NCBI GenBank assembly: GCA_030998225.1
Contig: JAPYXD010000259.1
Location: forward strand, 5,441,001-5,505,000
DNA length: 64,000 bases
Source of the DNA: Diplolepis rosae
Lineage: Eukaryota > Arthropoda > Insecta > Hymenoptera > Diplolepididae
Reading direction: 5' to 3'
Shown here: piece by piece, positions 55,601 to 61,382 of the stretch
Position numbering within the stretch: position 1 is the first letter of the stretch
Layout: the number at the start of each line of letters is the position of its first letter
Program-made: the position numbers and the translations under genes
Notes under the pieces: generated by a model
Databases searched by the model: none
What the model saw: only the letters and a program-made list of their open reading frames with translations
What the model was told of the DNA's origin: nothing

Positions 55601-57039
55601 AAAACATATGAGATTCGAAAAGAAAACGTTCAGATGGGAAATTATTTGCTTAAATAAAGTCCATAAATTTTCATTAGGAGACTTTTTAACGAGGTGTATA
55701 TTTTATGTTTTGACATTAAAAACACTATTGAAAATCACGAATTCCATTTTTCAACAATAATATGTGAAACACGAAAAAAAAGTTATGATACAAAATTGTT
55801 TGTTTCAATAAAATCTAAAAAAATGTTCTAACATAGTTTCTGATAAAAAGTATGTTTTTCATTTTAATTTCAAAAAATACGATTAAAATTCAAAAATTCC
55901 ATTATTTAATCAAAATATGTGACATACGAAAAAAACGTTGAGATGGAAAATTATTTGTCTAAATAAGGTCTATAAATTTTCATTAAGACATTTTTTCACA
56001 AGATGTATATTATACGTTTTGATTTAAAATACTGAGAATTAAAAAATCCATTTTTTAACCAAAATATCTGAGATATAAAATAAGCGTTAAAATAAAAAAT
56101 CGTTTGCTCAGAAACAGTACGAATTTTTTTCTTTTTTGAGATATTTGGAAGAGAATGAATTTTTTAATCGTGTAAATTATTAGAATTTCACAGAAATGTA
56201 TACCAAAAATCGAGCGCGAAGCGCGAGTGTCATAATGAGAATGTGTTCTTTAAGGGGTTTCATCACCTTTGCGTTTTCAAAAAATATATATATTTTTCTG
56301 CTAAAGTTAATACATTAGTTAATAAACTCTATAAATTTTAATTGCCTTACGTTTTGTTACCTGCCTGAAAATAAATCATAAAAATGACACTATTTTTAAA
56401 GGCTCAAAGGTGATGAAACCCCTTAAGGCTGATAGAGCCTCAAGTAAATTGAATTTCTTTTAATTTGAAATAAAAAAAAAAAAATATAGTAACTTTGAGA
56501 AAATGTAATTCACATCTACAATATTATATAAAACTGACTTGAACTTCAGTATTAAATTGCAAGAAATAAATTTATATTTATGCGAAGAATATAAAACCAA
56601 GCGCGAAACGCGACGATCGAATCACGCGCCCCAGGCGCGCTCAAACTTGCGAGCGAAGCGCGCAATGAGAATTTGCCCGCAAGCGGGCAGATTTTTTTTC
56701 ATCAATTAGTTTAAAGAGACTAATTTAGTAACGAATATTAGAGGTATTTTAATCTGCTTTATCCCTACATCTATATCTAATCAGCTAAGCATCAGAATTT
56801 CCTGAACCCGATCTTCAAAGTGGGAAGGATATGTTCTTCTACTTAGAGAGTTAAAATATATGTCAAATATGTTTAATGTTGTGAAACGAGATGTTTTTTT
56901 ATAAAAAGATAAAAATAAAAACTAACCTTGAAGCACTGATAATTGGCCGTCCCATTGCCCGCTGATGGCGCTTCTCACTGTTGGGAAGGCGCAGGTAATC
57001 TTGATCGCCCAGAAGAAATAAGTCCTTTGAAATAATCAT
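13441..57039 (-). CDS. ABCG-family half-size ABC transporter, 12 coding exons
   Basis: Predicted membrane exporter of the ABCG (White/ABCG) subfamily: an N-terminal ATPase domain followed by six membrane segments. Coding exons, 5' to 3' on the minus strand: 57039-56927, 30704-30544, 22637-22468, 22390-22285, 20046-19946, 19867-19612, 18271-18101, 17351-17230, 16709-16502, 16345-16131, 14166-13958, 13636-13441. They sum to 2028 nt (675 aa), all with GT-AG borders and matching phases. Visible motifs: Walker A GPSGCGKTT (residues 89-97), Q-loop near 132-134, signature LSGGEKKR (193-200), Walker [14 protein letters not shown] (213-225), H-loop His251. A ~100-residue linker with an Ala run (318-323) precedes TM1 (about 421-436). 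An NGT sequon at 623 lies in the last extracellular loop, and TM6 is about 648-668. ABCG half-transporters act as dimers; the substrate cannot be told from sequence. The [16 protein letters not shown] stretch recalls the group often labelled ABCG22-like (from memory). The first exon and start codon are the least certain part. Confidence 0.94.
13958..14166 (-). CDS. ABCG coding exon 11 (TM5, re-entry region)
   Basis: 209 nt, acceptor TTCCAG, donor AAT/GTGAGA. Starts [10 protein letters not shown] and continues through the small-residue-rich [12 protein letters not shown] segment and a Tyr-rich region, ending in PI plus AT of a split Met codon. Confidence 0.96.
14993..15094. mobile_element. ~100-bp palindromic MITE in ABCG intron 10
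   Basis: AAATGTCATGTTGCTGTCAC on the left is mirrored by GTGACGGGATGTCGGCAATG and TGACATTT on the right, with a ~10-base centre. Small hairpin-type element. Confidence 0.75.
15395..16020. mobile_element. Palindromic MITE, AGGTAGT family, copy 2 (longer form)
   Basis: Same subterminal sequences as 8248-8719 (TTTGCTTTCAAGAATAGCAA and mirror), with a longer central part including TTTCAGCCATTAAAGAATCC around 15741. That central part is the empty target site for the element at 23888-26553. Ends are eroded. Confidence 0.8.
16131..16345 (-). CDS. ABCG coding exon 10 (TM3 and TM4)
   Basis: 215 nt, acceptor ATTTCAG, donor CAG/GTACAG. Encodes [18 protein letters not shown], the strongly conserved intracellular loop of ABCG transporters, then two hydrophobic helices ending VVAQ. 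Confidence 0.96.
16502..16709 (-). CDS. ABCG coding exon 9 (TM1 and TM2)
   Basis: 208 nt, acceptor ACTAG, donor AGTT/GTAAGT. Encodes [13 protein letters not shown], the pre-TM1 elbow, then TM1 ([16 protein letters not shown]) and TM2 ([14 protein letters not shown]). The trailing T joins TT of exon 10 to give Phe. Confidence 0.95.
16752..16906. repeat. Short inverted repeat in ABCG intron 8
   Basis: AAAAAATATTATAGGTCT near 16754 is mirrored by GAGGCCTATAATATTTTTT near 16865; about 150 bp in all, MITE-like. Confidence 0.6.
17230..17351 (-). CDS. ABCG coding exon 8 (linker to membrane domain)
   Basis: 122 nt, acceptor TTACAG, donor TTTAAA/GTGAGC. Encodes a Ser/Thr/Asp-rich stretch followed by [12 protein letters not shown], the amphipathic region just ahead of the first membrane helix. 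Confidence 0.93.
18101..18271 (-). CDS. ABCG coding exon 7 (cytoplasmic linker)
   Basis: 171 nt, acceptor TTGCAG, donor AATG/GTACGA. Encodes a hydrophilic linker with six consecutive Ala residues and a His-rich end ([10 protein letters not shown]). Two other frames also stay open here, but only this one joins both neighbours in phase. Confidence 0.9.
18730..18761 (-). ncRNA. Degenerate hammerhead-like motif
   Basis: On the minus strand CTGATGAG, a GGAC/GTCC stem with 10-base loop, then CAAAC instead of GAAAC, and GCT at the cleavage-site position. Loss of the invariant G of GAAA predicts inactivity. Confidence 0.45.
18950..19070 (-). repeat. tRNA-related SINE fragment, copy 1
   Basis: Reading the minus strand, GACCTGGGTTCGAATCCCAG carries a perfect pol III B box and a T-arm stem (B box at 19012-19002). 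No complete tRNA cloverleaf or clear A box, so it is a SINE piece, not a tRNA gene. A second copy lies at 44450-44560. Confidence 0.72.
19414..19445 (+). ncRNA. Hammerhead ribozyme-like motif
   Basis: CTGATGA, a stem II (GGAC...GTC with one bulged G), GAAAC and GTT in the cleavage-site position. All core positions are present. Stem III is almost absent (ACGT), which in short hammerheads of Penelope-like elements implies pairing between two molecules. Confidence 0.52.
19612..19867 (-). CDS. ABCG coding exon 6 (Walker B end, D-loop, H-loop)
   Basis: 256 nt, acceptor AAACAG, donor ATAT/GTAAGT. Starts EPTSGLDS (catalytic Glu and D-loop), then VLTVHQPSS with the H-loop His251, and ends in NPADF, the conserved close of the ABCG ATPase domain. 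Confidence 0.96.
19946..20046 (-). CDS. ABCG coding exon 5 (signature motif)
   Basis: 101 nt, acceptor TTGTAG, donor GAC/GTGAGT. Encodes [18 protein letters not shown], the ABC signature, then the hydrophobic strand of Walker B ending at its Asp (LMLLD). Ends in phase 0. Confidence 0.96.
20410..22270. other. ABCG intron 4 with palindromic elements
   Basis: Contains the inverted-repeat element at 21368-21952 and a segment (about 20985-21280) ending in CACCTGCGCC that recurs in part at 22903-23168. The 92-codon frame at 20540-20818 shows nothing recognisable. Confidence 0.5.
21368..21952. mobile_element. Inverted-repeat element, ~130-bp arms, in ABCG intron 4
   Basis: AAATAAATCGAGATTACAAA at the left and its mirror at 21930-21950, with AGCGATAGATGTCAAAATGG and GCAGCATTTTTCCGATGA mirrored near 21835-21880. 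The AT-rich centre encodes nothing recognisable. Confidence 0.8.
22285..22390 (-). CDS. ABCG coding exon 4 (helical subdomain)
   Basis: 106 nt, acceptor TTTTAG, donor ACAA/GTAAGA. Encodes YQARLRLP and the helical stretch [14 protein letters not shown] that leads to the signature motif. The trailing A joins TC of exon 5 to give Ile. Confidence 0.95.
22468..22637 (-). CDS. ABCG coding exon 3 (Walker A second half, Q-loop)
   Basis: 170 nt. Begins by finishing the split Gly codon, then CGKTTLLN completes Walker A. Near the end lies [13 protein letters not shown], the Q-loop region typical of ABCG ATPases. Donor GAA/GTAAGC. Confidence 0.95.
22714..23356. repeat. ~185-bp direct repeats enclosing a 265-bp segment
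   Basis: 22714-22897 and 23174-23356 are nearly identical (both start TTAATTAATAAATTCCTTCC and contain TTTCGATCGATT). The enclosed 22903-23168 is about 90 percent identical by eye to 20995-21250. The arrangement resembles a tandem duplication in which one junction holds another repeat. Confidence 0.75.
24001..24032 (-). ncRNA. Hammerhead ribozyme-like motif, left arm
   Basis: Minus strand: CTGATGA, stem II GGGCTC/GAGCC closing a 6-base loop, GAAAC, then GTC at the cleavage position. AATCA before and TGATT after the core can pair as stem I. Confidence 0.58.
24230..25900. repeat. Degenerate direct repeats inside the 2.67-kb element
   Basis: ACTCAAACCAAAGAAAACTT at 24236 recurs at 24871 with about 85 following bases conserved. 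Looser versions (CACACCAAAGA..., TACCAAAAAAA...) recur near 25385 and 25740. Looks like an old decayed tandem array. Confidence 0.5.
24994..25195. mobile_element. ACTCTCTAAAT-family MITE
   Basis: Ends CTCTCTAAATCTGAATCAG and mirror; interior made of alternating ACTGATT/AATCAGT, so it folds over its whole length. One of about a dozen copies in the window. Confidence 0.85.
25908..26339. mobile_element. ACTCTCTAAAC-type MITE, longer diverged form
   Basis: CTCTCTAAACCTGAATCAGT at the left is mirrored by ACTGATTCAGGTTTAGAGAG at the right. The interior repeats ACTGATT motifs around a G+C-richer core. Confidence 0.82.
26448..26479 (+). ncRNA. Hammerhead ribozyme-like motif, right arm
   Basis: Same 32 bases as the left-arm motif, on the plus strand, with the same flanking stem I pairing. 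Stem II needs one bulged G, and stem III is only the self-complementary ACGT. Confidence 0.58.
26859..29259. other. ABCG intron 2, mostly unexplained
   Basis: Includes a (GT)n tract at about 27650-27700 and decayed ACTGATT-type MITE pieces (27940-28112, 29060-29230). CTAAAAATCTTAGTTTCATT near 26927 resembles the left flank of the 23.5-kb MITE near 23474, suggesting an old duplication. No gene seen. Confidence 0.45.
29260..29772. mobile_element. Palindromic element rich in ATCCGAAT-like motifs
   Basis: TGGCGAAAGTATCGGATTGA at the left is mirrored at the right end (to 29772); AAAACGTTTTTCGGATTGG near 29690 mirrors 29355. Arms about 250 bp. Open frames on both strands here are by-products of the palindrome. 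Confidence 0.82.
30225..30360. mobile_element. Small palindromic MITE with GTGCGGAAAA motifs
   Basis: TTTTGCGTGCGAAAAGTTGG is mirrored by CAACTTTCCGCACGCAAAAC about 80 bases later; just 3' (minus-strand sense) of ABCG exon 2. Confidence 0.75.
30544..30704 (-). CDS. ABCG coding exon 2 (start of ATPase domain, Walker A first half)
   Basis: 161 nt, acceptor TTACAG, donor TCAG/GTATTT. Encodes the beta-strand region ahead of the nucleotide-binding site and the first part of Walker A (MGPSG); the last Gly codon is split across the intron, a placement that joins in frame to exon 3. It sits alone between the 26.2-kb intron 1 and the 7.9-kb intron 2. Confidence 0.93.
31645..31805. mobile_element. MITE with CGGAGAAAAATGGAG ends
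   Basis: Left ACGGAGAAAAATGGAG and right CTCCATTTTTCTCCGT are exact mirrors, with TA at both sides; about 160 bp. Confidence 0.8.
31829..32543. mobile_element. piggyBac-type MITE with TTAA target duplication
   Basis: TTAA at 31825-31828 and 32544-32547 flank ends CCCTTTGAGGGGCA and TGCCCCTCAAAGGG. The subterminal TATCATATATGATA is a second small palindrome. The TTAA duplication is specific to the piggyBac superfamily; no transposase is present. Confidence 0.85.
32778..33052. mobile_element. Palindromic MITE (AGTTCAATAAA ends)
   Basis: AGTTCAATAAAATTTATAGA at the left and TACAGGCATTTACGG inside are mirrored at 32975-33035. Confidence 0.8.
33053..34660. other. ABCG intron 1, no recognisable feature
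   Basis: AT-rich. The phrase TTGGGCACACG occurs twice at 33915 and 33957. Nothing else stands out. Confidence 0.45.
34662..34934. mobile_element. ACTCTCTAAAT-family MITE
   Basis: TTTCTCTAAATCTGAATCAG at the left, mirror GATTCGGATTTAGAGAG at the right; contains the family block AGTAACCTCTTTTTAGCTAT. Confidence 0.88.
35575..36244. repeat. Tandem duplication, 335-bp unit
   Basis: GTATTCAACTAAAAAAAAGTC at 35581 recurs at 35916 and the next ~330 bases match closely. The copies differ at scattered sites (for example GGGGGTGGTTTA versus GGGGGTGGTTAA). The duplicated unit ends inside an ACTCTCTAAAT-type MITE, whose complete right half follows to 36283. Confidence 0.92.
36664..36816. mobile_element. 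ACTGATT-rich MITE, shorter variant
   Basis: GAATCAGTGAGATTTCACTG at the left is mirrored by CAGTGAAATCTCACTGATTC at the right, ending in GAGAGTA. Confidence 0.75.
37376..37463. mobile_element. Near-perfect ~88-bp hairpin MITE
   Basis: CCAATAAACATAAGAGAA and TTGGCAATGATTACTG are mirrored around a 5-base centre GGATT. The mirrored halves differ at only a few positions. Confidence 0.8.
38640..40150. repeat. Unclassified interspersed repeat with GCGCGAAGCGCG motifs, copy 1
   Basis: Contains four ~150-bp subrepeats (AAAATTCCATTTTN...ACGAAAAAACGTT at about 39165, 39312, 39466, 39620). Then come several GAGCGCGAAGCGCGA palindromes (39788, 40005, 40038), and an end with CCCGCTAAGCGGGCAGA before a T-run. 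The second copy is at 55150-56700. Family unknown to me. Confidence 0.82.
40203..40446. mobile_element. G-tract palindromic element
   Basis: GGCCGTGGGGAGAA and CGGGCCTGGGGG at the left are mirrored by CCCGGGGGAATCCCCC and CCACGGGGC at the right. It contains runs of at least 11 G and 13 C, unusual in this AT-rich DNA. It abuts the mariner remnant. Confidence 0.65.
40508..41432 (-). pseudogene. Mariner transposase remnant (DD34D type), inactivated
   Basis: The minus strand reads in one frame from ATG (41432) to TAA (40508), with homology to mariner transposase throughout: [13 protein letters not shown] at the start, [22 protein letters not shown] (in place of WVPHxL), [10 protein letters not shown] (first catalytic Asp), DNAHVHTS (second), and YSPDFAPSD (third). 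At least five in-frame stops interrupt it: a Trp codon turned TGA after TIVKK, a TGA shortly after, one after KQWK, one near GML and a TAA before DNA. Reading frame is otherwise kept, so decay is by point mutation. A terminal inverted repeat is only faintly visible near 41580-41620. Confidence 0.92.
41640..43650. other. ABCG intron 1, unexplained stretch
   Basis: Holds a G+C-richer patch at about 42250-42400 with a 78-codon open frame (42257-42493) that has no recognisable motif. No repeats evident to me. Confidence 0.4.
43900..44270. repeat. ~365-bp direct repeat, copy 1
   Basis: GAATAATCAATTCCTCTTGT onward matches 47158-47520 with few differences (about 97 percent by eye). Both copies are followed by a member of the 381-bp MITE family. 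Confidence 0.9.
44450..44560 (-). repeat. tRNA-related SINE fragment, copy 2
   Basis: The minus strand has GACTTGGGCTCGAATCCCAG with a B box (44513-44503, one change from the first copy). The shared tail GAAAGCGTCTTTTTTTCCAT aligns with 18950-19070. Confidence 0.7.
44646..46820. mobile_element. 2.2-kb fold-back element with arms of 6+6 tandem 166-bp units
   Basis: Ends AGCTGAAGTTTGTGACGTC and mirror, followed by TCGTGTGACGAA. Flanked by a 10-bp direct repeat GTAATTTTCA (44636-44645, 46821-46830). The marker CTCGAGAACTAAG occurs in the left arm at 44835, 45001, 45169, 45334, 45500 and 45666. It occurs inverted at 45796, 45962, 46128, 46293, 46459 and 46625. The two arms meet at about 45733 with almost no spacer. 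Units include GCGGAGCGAAACCAAAATTA. Open frames through the right arm (for example 113 codons at 46067-46408) merely repeat the unit. Structure and duplication size fit Foldback-type DNA elements. Confidence 0.92.
47158..47520. repeat. ~365-bp direct repeat, copy 2
   Basis: Matches 43900-44270; lies outside the right end of the ATACAGGGTG element, so the duplication is not simply part of that element. Confidence 0.9.
47530..47910. mobile_element. 381-bp MITE, CACTGAGAAAAAATATTTGA ends, copy 1
   Basis: Flanked by TA (47528-47529, 47911-47912). Left CACTGAGAAAAAATATTTG mirrors the right end TTTTTTCTGAGTG. Same length as the copy at 51158-51538. Confidence 0.9.
47913..48712. other. ABCG intron 1, no recognisable feature
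   Basis: AT-rich, no long frame or repeat that I can support. Confidence 0.4.
48713..49679. repeat. ~970-bp palindrome made of two inverted ACTCTCTAAAT MITEs and mirrored flanks
   Basis: A MITE at 48713-48987 and an inverted MITE at 49454-49679 bracket 49000-49445, which is itself mirrored (TTTTCATGCGTTTTTAACGC near 49019 and its mirror near 49410; centre about 49200). The left MITE has an internal 55-bp duplication (AGTGAAAAATACTTTTCACT region) missing from the right one. Confidence 0.85.
49680..51056. other. ABCG intron 1, no recognisable feature
   Basis: AT-rich sequence without supported features. Confidence 0.4.
51057..51713. mobile_element. ACTCTCTAAAT-family MITE interrupted by a 381-bp MITE
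   Basis: CTATAAATCTGAATCAGTCA at the left and mirror at 51690-51713. The family block TTCACTGATTACTTCAGTG is broken at 51157 by the 381-bp element. Confidence 0.85.
51158..51538. mobile_element. 381-bp MITE, CACTCAGAAAAAATATTTGA ends, copy 2
   Basis: Mirrored ends CACTCAGAAAAAATATTTG and TTTTTTCTGAGTG, flanked by TG on both sides (51156-51157, 51539-51540) where TA is expected. Inserted into an ACTCTCTAAAT MITE whose uninterrupted form is seen elsewhere in the window. Confidence 0.9.
52514..52787. mobile_element. ACTCTCTAAAT-family MITE
   Basis: ACTCTCTAAATCTGAATCAG and mirror ATATTTAGAGAGT; contains AGTAACCTCTTTTTAGCTAT. About 274 bp, full length. Confidence 0.93.
52820..53093. mobile_element. 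ACTCTCTAAAT-family MITE, opposite orientation
   Basis: Same family and length as 52514-52787 but inverted: the AGCTAAAAAGAAGTTACTG block now lies on the left. Confidence 0.93.
53100..54560. repeat. Degenerate motif field: GGAACCCATATGGGTTCC-like
   Basis: Loose repeats of AACCCATAT, GGGTTCCTGTAT, GATTCCCCATATAG and similar, in both orientations, continuing at 52440-52510, 54890-55130 and 57590-57800. A truncated ACTCTCTAAAT MITE sits at 53991-54149. No regular period is obvious. Confidence 0.55.
54570..54844. mobile_element. ACTCTCTAAAT-family MITE
   Basis: Full-length copy (about 275 bp) in the 52514 orientation, inserted in the degenerate GGAACCCATAT field. Confidence 0.92.
55150..56700. 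repeat. Unclassified interspersed repeat with GCGCGAAGCGCG motifs, copy 2
   Basis: Collinear with 39010-40150: the ~150-bp subrepeats, CGAGCGCGAAGCGCGAG (56210-56226), GGCTGATAGAGCCT, GCGCGCTCAAACTTGCGAGC and the terminal CCCGCAAGCGGGCAGA plus T-run. Interrupted by a 169-bp TTAA element. Confidence 0.85.
56254..56422. mobile_element. 169-bp piggyBac-type MITE, TTAA duplication, empty site known
   Basis: Ends GGGGTTTCATCACCTTTG and CAAAGGTGATGAAACCCC, flanked by TTAA (56250-56253, 56423-56426). The sister repeat at 39821-39832 has an uninterrupted CCTTAAGGCTG, which is the pre-insertion site. Confidence 0.93.
56927..57039 (-). CDS. ABCG coding exon 1 (N-terminus)
   Basis: Encodes residues 1-37 plus two bases of an Arg codon. 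The donor is AAG/GTTAGT. The start chosen is the ATG at 57039-57037, because the same frame meets a TAG about 100 bases upstream with no earlier ATG. The exon is much richer in G+C than the surrounding intron and reads open, and its AG completes exactly with the G that opens exon 2. An upstream non-coding or coding exon cannot be excluded. Confidence 0.72.
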
Positions 57040-60000
57040 GTCCACCGTATACCTGAAGTCGCCGCGGCCGTACTTCCCTTTCGGCCTTTCTGCGACCACC
57101 TCTAATTGAGCACTTCTTAGTTCTCTCTAACCAGTCTTTTCGACATCGAGACTCATTGCGCTTGATATTTCCAGCGGTAATCAACAATGACGACATACGG
57201 TACGATGCGTGCTGATTAATATTGGCAGTGATACTGCTAACACTAACCCAATTTTGGGGAGTGAAAAAAACAATTAAAAGTGTATGCTCATCATTTTCAA
57301 AACATCAGCATTCTGATCATCTTCTAAGATCCAATGGTCTCCTCCCATTTCTCCTTATTGTGCTTCCTCTTTTATAAACATTGCACTTAAGAAATCTAGG
57401 CTAATCATCCAGAATAGGCTGTTGTACGCTCGAATACTCTAGAATCAAAAAGCAATTGTATCTAATCATTTAGATGTTGTTTCTAACTTGATGATTAAGT
57501 ATCTTATAAATCTATTAGCTTTCTACATTACAGAGGTCTAGTTGTATTCATTCCTAAATAGTGACTCTCTGTTCTTCTAGCTGGAAAATCCCACGAAATT
57601 TCTCTGGGAACCCAAATGGGATCCTATATAGTTTCCTGTCTAACATTAATTGTCAGAATTTCCAATACAAAGAAATTTTAATATAGAAAATTATAGGAAA
57701 TTCTCACAGGTTCTTACTTATTTTTTTTACAAGGAATTGAGAACAGAAAACTAGATAGGATCCCATATGAGTTCCCACATAGATCGTTGAAAGGGATTTT
57801 TCAGTAGGGGAGAATTCTTTAAAAAGTTACAGATTTCTAACTTGATAAAATAATTCATTTTATAGATACTTCAACAAGTTCACACTTATAAATGAAGAGA
57901 ATTGCCTTCATGTAAAAGTGCACTCGTTAAAAAAGAAGCTGATGCTTATTTTCTAGATTTGCTATCCCTGCTTCCAATGTTGTCACTATCTCGGGCCTTC
58001 CAGAATGCTGTGACGTACAACGGAGATGGAAGCAAACATCTGGAAAGTAATCATCGCTTTTTCTTTTTTAGGTAAATAGAATTAAAAGATAGAGACTTGC
58101 TCGGTCTGTATTTAACAGAATTTTATCCGACTATCTGCATTATACCACTGTATAAGTAATGACAATAATATTCAGAAAATAATACCCGGAAAAGTTTAAA
58201 GATCTTCACTAACTTGGAGGAAAAAATTTGCATCTCTTGTGAGCAAATCCCAATTACAGAAAACCAACAAAAATTGAAATCTCGTATTAAAAAATATTCC
58301 CTTGAACGTAAGAATTATTAAAATGTCAAGTCTCTCTATGTAGAAGGAAATGAAAATATTCCAGAGTCAAGGCAATTTAAAAAATGTTCTGAAAAAAAAA
58401 TATCTATAAATATTGATGAGGTAATGGAAAAAAAATGAAAAAAATGGGTGGAAAGATATTTAAAAATAAAAATTAATTAATATTTCGAATGGTACGAAAG
58501 AGGATAAATTTCTAAAGACTACTGTAAAATAAACATAAGTTAAACGAGTTATAAGTGGTTAACGAGCATCACAGATAACGTCGTATTCTCAACTAAGTTA
58601 CCTCCTCCTCCAGACTGTACCGCGAAACAGAGAAAGTTACTAACGGTGCGCATGACCCAACGACTTCATAACCCGGTCGAACTTGATGCGATCTCCCCAA
58701 CATTGCTAACAAAGAACCACAATCAGACTTCGGCTTTGACGTGATTGAAAGTCATTTACCTCTTTTCTTGACTTGTTACAAGTCCTATAAAATTTCAGAA
58801 TCCATTCCTTGTTTTTCAGATCTGCGATGATGCTATATCCATTGAACGTCCTCAAGATCCAAATACGCGACACTTAATGTATTCATACACAAACTCATGA
58901 GAATGCAACCGCATACGTACACTTAGTCTCGAGAACTCTCATACATGTGCTTCTCAGCACACATACGCATCTTTCAACTGCAGATGTATCAGTGCACTAA
59001 CTTTGAATCACTGTATTACGAACGGTCATCGAACTCTTGTGGACTTTTACCGAATTTTTCAAATATCTTTTCATCTGACGTTAGTATCAACCCCATTTTA
59101 TTTTCTAACAATTATGCTAATAATTTTCATACTATAATTATCTATTAAACATTTGATATATCAGTTAAACAATTCAAGAATCAATTACAGTGATTCGGCA
59201 TTATAACAAACTTTACGAGATAATTTGTTACAGGCATTTTTCTTTTACATTTATACGCAGGCGCTCGATAGCGGATGGCTGGTAGCAGGCACCTTAGCGA
59301 TCGTTCACTGACCCTGTCTGCCTTGAGCTTTTCAGCTTTACTTTATAACAAACTCAACATGGTGTACTAATTTCCCAACAATCAATTTTCCTATCTACTG
59401 CGTAGTATTGAAATATAACAACAAAATGAAATTAAAGACATTTATAAAGCTAGTTTTTTTTACGTAATGACTAGTAATGCGACACGATCGTTGGTCGGAT
59501 GCATACTGGACAGCTCCCTTTATGCTGCTGACAAACTCCCCCCTACCCCTTCCACTCCAACCACCCACCTCCCTACGACACCTACACACACGCGCTGGCG
59601 CGTCTCGACTCATATGTATAAGACAAAAATTTTTAAAAATCAACATCCAACAGGTCCACTTTAAACGAATAGAAAAATATTTCCTCGGAAAGTCCATAGT
59701 TTTCGTTTCTTCTTTCGACTTGTGGATATTTTTTATACTCTTTCTCAGGTCTCTATTCCACTGAAAAAGTTAATAGAAATTAATATAATCCAAGCGATTT
59801 ATAAATGTAACTAATTGATATTATACTTTTGTGCTGCACTGTAAATTCTCTTTTTGATACATTTTACTCTGATTGAATAGAATAATCTGATATTTTTTTG
59901 TAAAAGAATTTTATTTTATTTATGATCCCATGGAGTGTAAAAAGGTCATCGAACTTTCAATTAGATTATAAAAAGGATTTATTGCACAAACTGATTCTAT

Positions 60001-61276
60001 TCTGCTGCCCAACGGAAAATCATACGTAACTAGTCGTACAGTCTGGAATTTCAAGAAAATTGTTTACATTAAACTTTTCTACTGAAACACCACATTAATC
60101 TTTTGTCATTTTCTATTTTAACACTTTTTTATACAAAAAAAAAAACTAAAATGAAATTATTTATGACGTAGGATCATAAGTTAAAGAAAATATTTGAGTT
60201 TTACAAAAATATATTATCAAAAAATGTCAAATTTTATTTTTCTTCATAACAATAAGTTCAAAAATAATTAACATTCTTAAAGTTCTTAAATTCATTTTAA
60301 AGAAAAATTCCGTATTATATTTTTTTTTCATAATTAAGGCCATGAATCAACCAGATCACGCAACCTAATTTCTGTAAAAGTTTATGTAAGATAACTTTTT
60401 CATTTTACAAAATATCTTCCTGAAAATTGTGAAAATACAACAGAAGAGGATAAAGTCCGTCTGTCAAGTTCGTTTAAGTAAAAAGTTTGCAAACATTTTT
60501 ACAGTTGACTGTAATTATCGATAAGTCTCTAAATTTGTTTCAAAAATTTTACTAGACAAAAGTTAACAAACGTACTTTATTGTCTTTTATAATGTTTCCC
60601 AAATTTTCAGAAAGATGTTTTGTAAATTAAAAAGTTATCTTACATGAACGGATTAATGTATAATTTAATCATGAGGTTTGATTAATCCATATCCTTAAGA
60701 TAGTTTTACTTGGCATTAATATTAATCGGTAAAATTATATATATGTACCTTAATGAAATAGAAAACGATGATATTATTAATTAGTTTTACTAAAATTTTT
60801 GGTATCACCTGTAAATTTATTTAATATATTAATGTACCTGAAATTTCCATCTTCTTGAAGAACCTTATGACCAGAATCAATAGTATCAATGTTTTATGTT
60901 CCCTCCACATCAACACTTAAAAAATACTCGTTCAACCAATATATATAATTCTAAATAGATGGTATGATGTTAAGAATAACTACCGGTGTCAAGCCACATA
61001 ATATTCTTCAACGTATAACGACTAGACAGTGTATATTTTTCCCGGAAAATTAATTTCCTCTCTTTCCGTCAGTCTGAAATTTTTTTCAGCAAATTACTGA
61101 AAGCTCGAATTCTCTACGCCTTATTTTCCCTAGACGAAAAGAAATAAATGTGCCAAATAGTCATAAAAGGACAAATCAGCTCTGATATAACGCTTATTAA
61201 GTAAAAAATAGTAGAGTTTCCTATACGTATAATATGATTAATAGTACAAAACAGTAAACAACATCTCATTCCTTAA
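57040..61276. other. Gap between ABCG start and helicase 3' end
   Basis: Should contain the ABCG 5' UTR and promoter and the helicase 3' UTR. A pyrimidine-rich tract (59515-59590, many CCCCT/CCACC runs) stands out on the plus strand. The open frames here (for example 59395-59697) show nothing recognisable. Degenerate GGAACCCATAT motifs occur at 57590-57800. Confidence 0.45.
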
Positions 61277-61382
61277 TTAATCATCGGAATCCTGATAGTC
61301 CTCATAATCTCCGAGAGCGTGATAGGTTCCAGACTCCAAACCCATTTCTTCATCTCCCTGAGATAGAAGCTCTATAATAGCT
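61277..61382 (-). CDS. DHX36: DHX36 last coding exon
   Basis: 106 nt, acceptor ATTTATAG; finishes a split Glu codon, encodes [14 protein letters not shown] and an acidic Tyr/Asp tail, then TAA at 61279-61277. Confidence 0.92.

Noticed and set aside
56975..57196. 73-codon open frame overlapping ABCG exon 1
   Set aside because: It has an ATG and is longer, but it does not join exon 2 in frame, whereas the other frame does.
59395..59764. 100- and 95-codon frames upstream of ABCG
   Set aside because: Caused by a pyrimidine-rich tract; frames overlap on both strands and show no conserved motif.
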